Assembly (NCBI GenBank): GCA_900768695.1 | Contig: CAAGDY010000384.1 | Coordinates: forward strand, 1 to 6,551 | Length of the DNA stretch: 6,551 bases | DNA from: an uncultured Anaerovibrio sp. | Lineage (GTDB): Bacteria > Bacillota > Negativicutes > Selenomonadales > Selenomonadaceae | Direction of reading: 5' to 3' | In this document: positions 5,141 to 6,551 of the stretch, piece after piece | Layout: each line of letters begins with the position of its first letter | How positions within the stretch are numbered: position 1 is the first letter of the stretch | Notes under the pieces: model-generated | Databases searched by the model: none | Seen by the model: only the letters and a program-made list of their open reading frames with translations | What the model was told of the DNA's origin: nothing | Made by a program: the position numbers and the translations under genes

Positions 5141-6535
5141 ATGAGCAAAATCAAACAAACAGCTTCCCCCAGCAGTAAGTACGTTGAGAACATCGGCATT
5201 GGTGAGAAGATCGCCTACGGCGGCGGCGACCTGGCCAGCAACCTGATTCTGGTGCTGACATCCACCTTTGTCACCTTCTTCTACACCGATGCCCTGGGCC
5301 TGAACGCGGCCATTATCGGCACCATCATGATGCTCTCCCGGGTGTTCGACGGCTTCACAGACATCTTTATGGGCTTTGTCATGGATCAGGTCAAGTCCAA
5401 ACACGGTAAGGCTCGGTGCTGGATGCTGTGGCTGGCCATTCCCATTGCGATCGCCACAGTGCTGGTGTTCCTGGTGCCCAATATCGGCGAGGTGGGCAAG
5501 TACATCTATGTCATCATCACCTATAACCTGGTCACCACCTTCCTGTACACCATGATCAACATTCCCTACGGTGCGCTGACCTCCCTGATGACCCGTGACC
5601 AGGATCAGAGAACCGTCATTAACATCTTCCGTATGTTCATGGCGCAGGTGGGTTCCCTGATCATCAACGCCTTTACCCTGCCCTTTATCAACGCGGTGGG
5701 CGGCTCCGGCAGTCAGAAGAGCTGGATCATCGTATCCCTGATCTACGGTGTGGCGGCAGCGGCTCTGTTCCTGACCTGCTTTGCCAAGACCAAGGAGCGG
5801 GTCCAGATCAGCTCCCAGCAGAAGGAGAGCATTCCTCTGGGAGAGTCCTTCCGGCTGTGCATGAAGAATACCTACTGGCTCATCATCGTGGCCCTTTGGG
5901 TGGTCACCGCTCTGGGTATGGGCATGGGCATGAGCGTGGGCACCTACTATGCCAAGTATATTCTGGGCAATGAGAACCTGTCCGGCTTCCTGTCCGCCAT
6001 TTCCCTGATCCCCGTTCTTGTGTGTATGCCTCTGGTGGCGCCTCTGAGCAAGAAGTACGGCAAGCGGAATGTGGCGCTGGTGGGTAGCATTATCAGCATC
6101 CTTGGCCAAGCAGCCATGCTCATCAATCCCCACAGCTTTGGCTGGCTCGTGGCGTGCAATGTGATCAAGGGTGTCGGCCAGGCATCCCTCAGCGGCACGC
6201 TGTTCGCCATGGTGGCTGACACCATCGAGTACGGCCAGTGGAAGACCGGCAAGCGGGTGGAAGGTATGCTCTATTCCAGCACCACCTTCGGCGCCAAGAT
6301 CGGCGCGGGCGTCGGCATGGCCATCGCCATGGGCATCCTGGGCGCTGCCGGTTACGCGGGCACTGCCGCCGTGCAGACGGAGGCCGCCCTGTCCGCCATC
6401 CAGAACCTGTACCTGCTGGCGCCTCTGCCCTTTATGATCGCGATGCCCATCCTCTACTACTTCTATAAGCTGGACAAGATTTATCCCAAGGTTATGGCTG
6501 ATCTGGAAGTCCGGGAACGGGAAGGCAAACTATAA
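5141..6535 (+). CDS. GPH-family (MelB/XynP-type) sugar:cation symporter
   Basis: This 464-residue protein has the size and 12-helix pattern of the glycoside-pentoside-hexuronide:cation symporter family within the major facilitator superfamily. G21-E22-K23-I24-A25-Y26-G27-G28-G29-D30 starts helix 1, with D30 where MelB has a sugar-binding Asp. R67-x-x-D70-x-x-x-D74 keeps the spacing of the MelB R52/D55/D59 cation-site residues. D82 with S86-K87-H88-G89-K90 is the conserved cytoplasmic loop. MelB Asp124 appears to be Asn in the segment INIPYGAL, as is common outside melibiose transporters. Start 5141 has GAGGAGG (5124-5130) ten bases upstream; an ATG at 5099 lies before the -10 box. Codon use is strongly biased to C/G-ending codons, unlike the regulator beside it, suggesting high expression. 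Substrate is unproven; the GH39-type sensor next door suggests a xyloside or similar glycoside. Confidence 0.92.
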   Translation: MSKIKQTASPSSKYVENIGIGEKIAYGGGDLASNLILVLTSTFVTFFYTDALGLNAAIIGTIMMLSRVFDGFTDIFMGFVMDQVKSKHGKARCWMLWLAIPIAIATVLVFLVPNIGEVGKYIYVIITYNLVTTFLYTMINIPYGALTSLMTRDQDQRTVINIFRMFMAQVGSLIINAFTLPFINAVGGSGSQKSWIIVSLIYGVAAAALFLTCFAKTKERVQISSQQKESIPLGESFRLCMKNTYWLIIVALWVVTALGMGMGMSVGTYYAKYILGNENLSGFLSAISLIPVLVCMPLVAPLSKKYGKRNVALVGSIISILGQAAMLINPHSFGWLVACNVIKGVGQASLSGTLFAMVADTIEYGQWKTGKRVEGMLYSSTTFGAKIGAGVGMAIAMGILGAAGYAGTAAVQTEAALSAIQNLYLLAPLPFMIAMPILYYFYKLDKIYPKVMADLEVREREGKL

Positions 6536-6544
6536 TCAACAGAT

Positions 6545-6551
6545 AAGAGGA
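6545..6551 (+). promoter_or_regulatory. Ribosome binding site of a gene beyond the window
   Basis: AAGAGGA forms the last seven bases, ten bases after the symporter stop codon, with no terminator between. It is probably the ribosome binding site of a next gene in the same operon, likely a glycoside hydrolase or another sugar-use enzyme. The identity is a guess from context. Confidence 0.5.

Noticed and set aside
5117..6133. 338-residue open frame on the minus strand opposite the symporter
   Set aside because: It is a product of the strong codon bias of the symporter gene: rich in His, Gln, Gly and Asp, no domain and no promoter or ribosome binding site.

Overview
This window looks like an accessory stretch of a Firmicutes (Clostridia-type, probably gut-associated) chromosome. 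The evidence is strong purine-rich ribosome binding sites, sigma-A-like promoters with extended TG -10 boxes, rho-independent terminators, and protein families typical of that group: a MepA-type MATE pump, an AraC-GH39 fusion regulator and a GPH sugar symporter. The class-level call is inference, and no genus is claimed.

Layout. Positions 1-321 contain no convincing gene. They hold a highly structured non-coding segment with a 13-bp perfect inverted repeat enclosing several smaller hairpins, then a separate 9-bp perfect hairpin, an operator-like palindrome and the promoter of the first gene. Four complete genes follow, all on the + strand: a TetR-family regulator (322-918) closed by a strong terminator; a MATE efflux pump (1066-2424) with its own promoter; an AraC-type regulator fused to a GH39 glycosidase-like domain (2508-4946) with its own promoter and a strong terminator; and a GPH-family sugar:cation symporter (5141-6535) with its own promoter. 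A ribosome-binding-like purine run at the right edge suggests that another gene follows directly, probably in one operon with the symporter.

Two functional modules are visible. Module 1 is a drug-response pair. The TetR regulator very likely recognises a palindrome of form GACY-NN-AT-GGTC found three times: once upstream of its own gene and twice in the MATE promoter, on either side of the -10 box. The expected behaviour is repression of the pump, relieved by an unknown ligand. Module 2 is carbohydrate sensing and uptake. The AraC-GH39 protein probably senses a glycoside or oligosaccharide and controls the symporter and whatever gene follows it.

The most notable points are the three-copy operator with a possible mirror-image minus-strand promoter facing the structured non-coding segment (a candidate TetR-controlled small RNA), and the GH39 domain, which keeps the nucleophile motif but has lost the acid/base Asn-Glu-Pro motif and so looks like a sugar-binding sensor rather than an enzyme.
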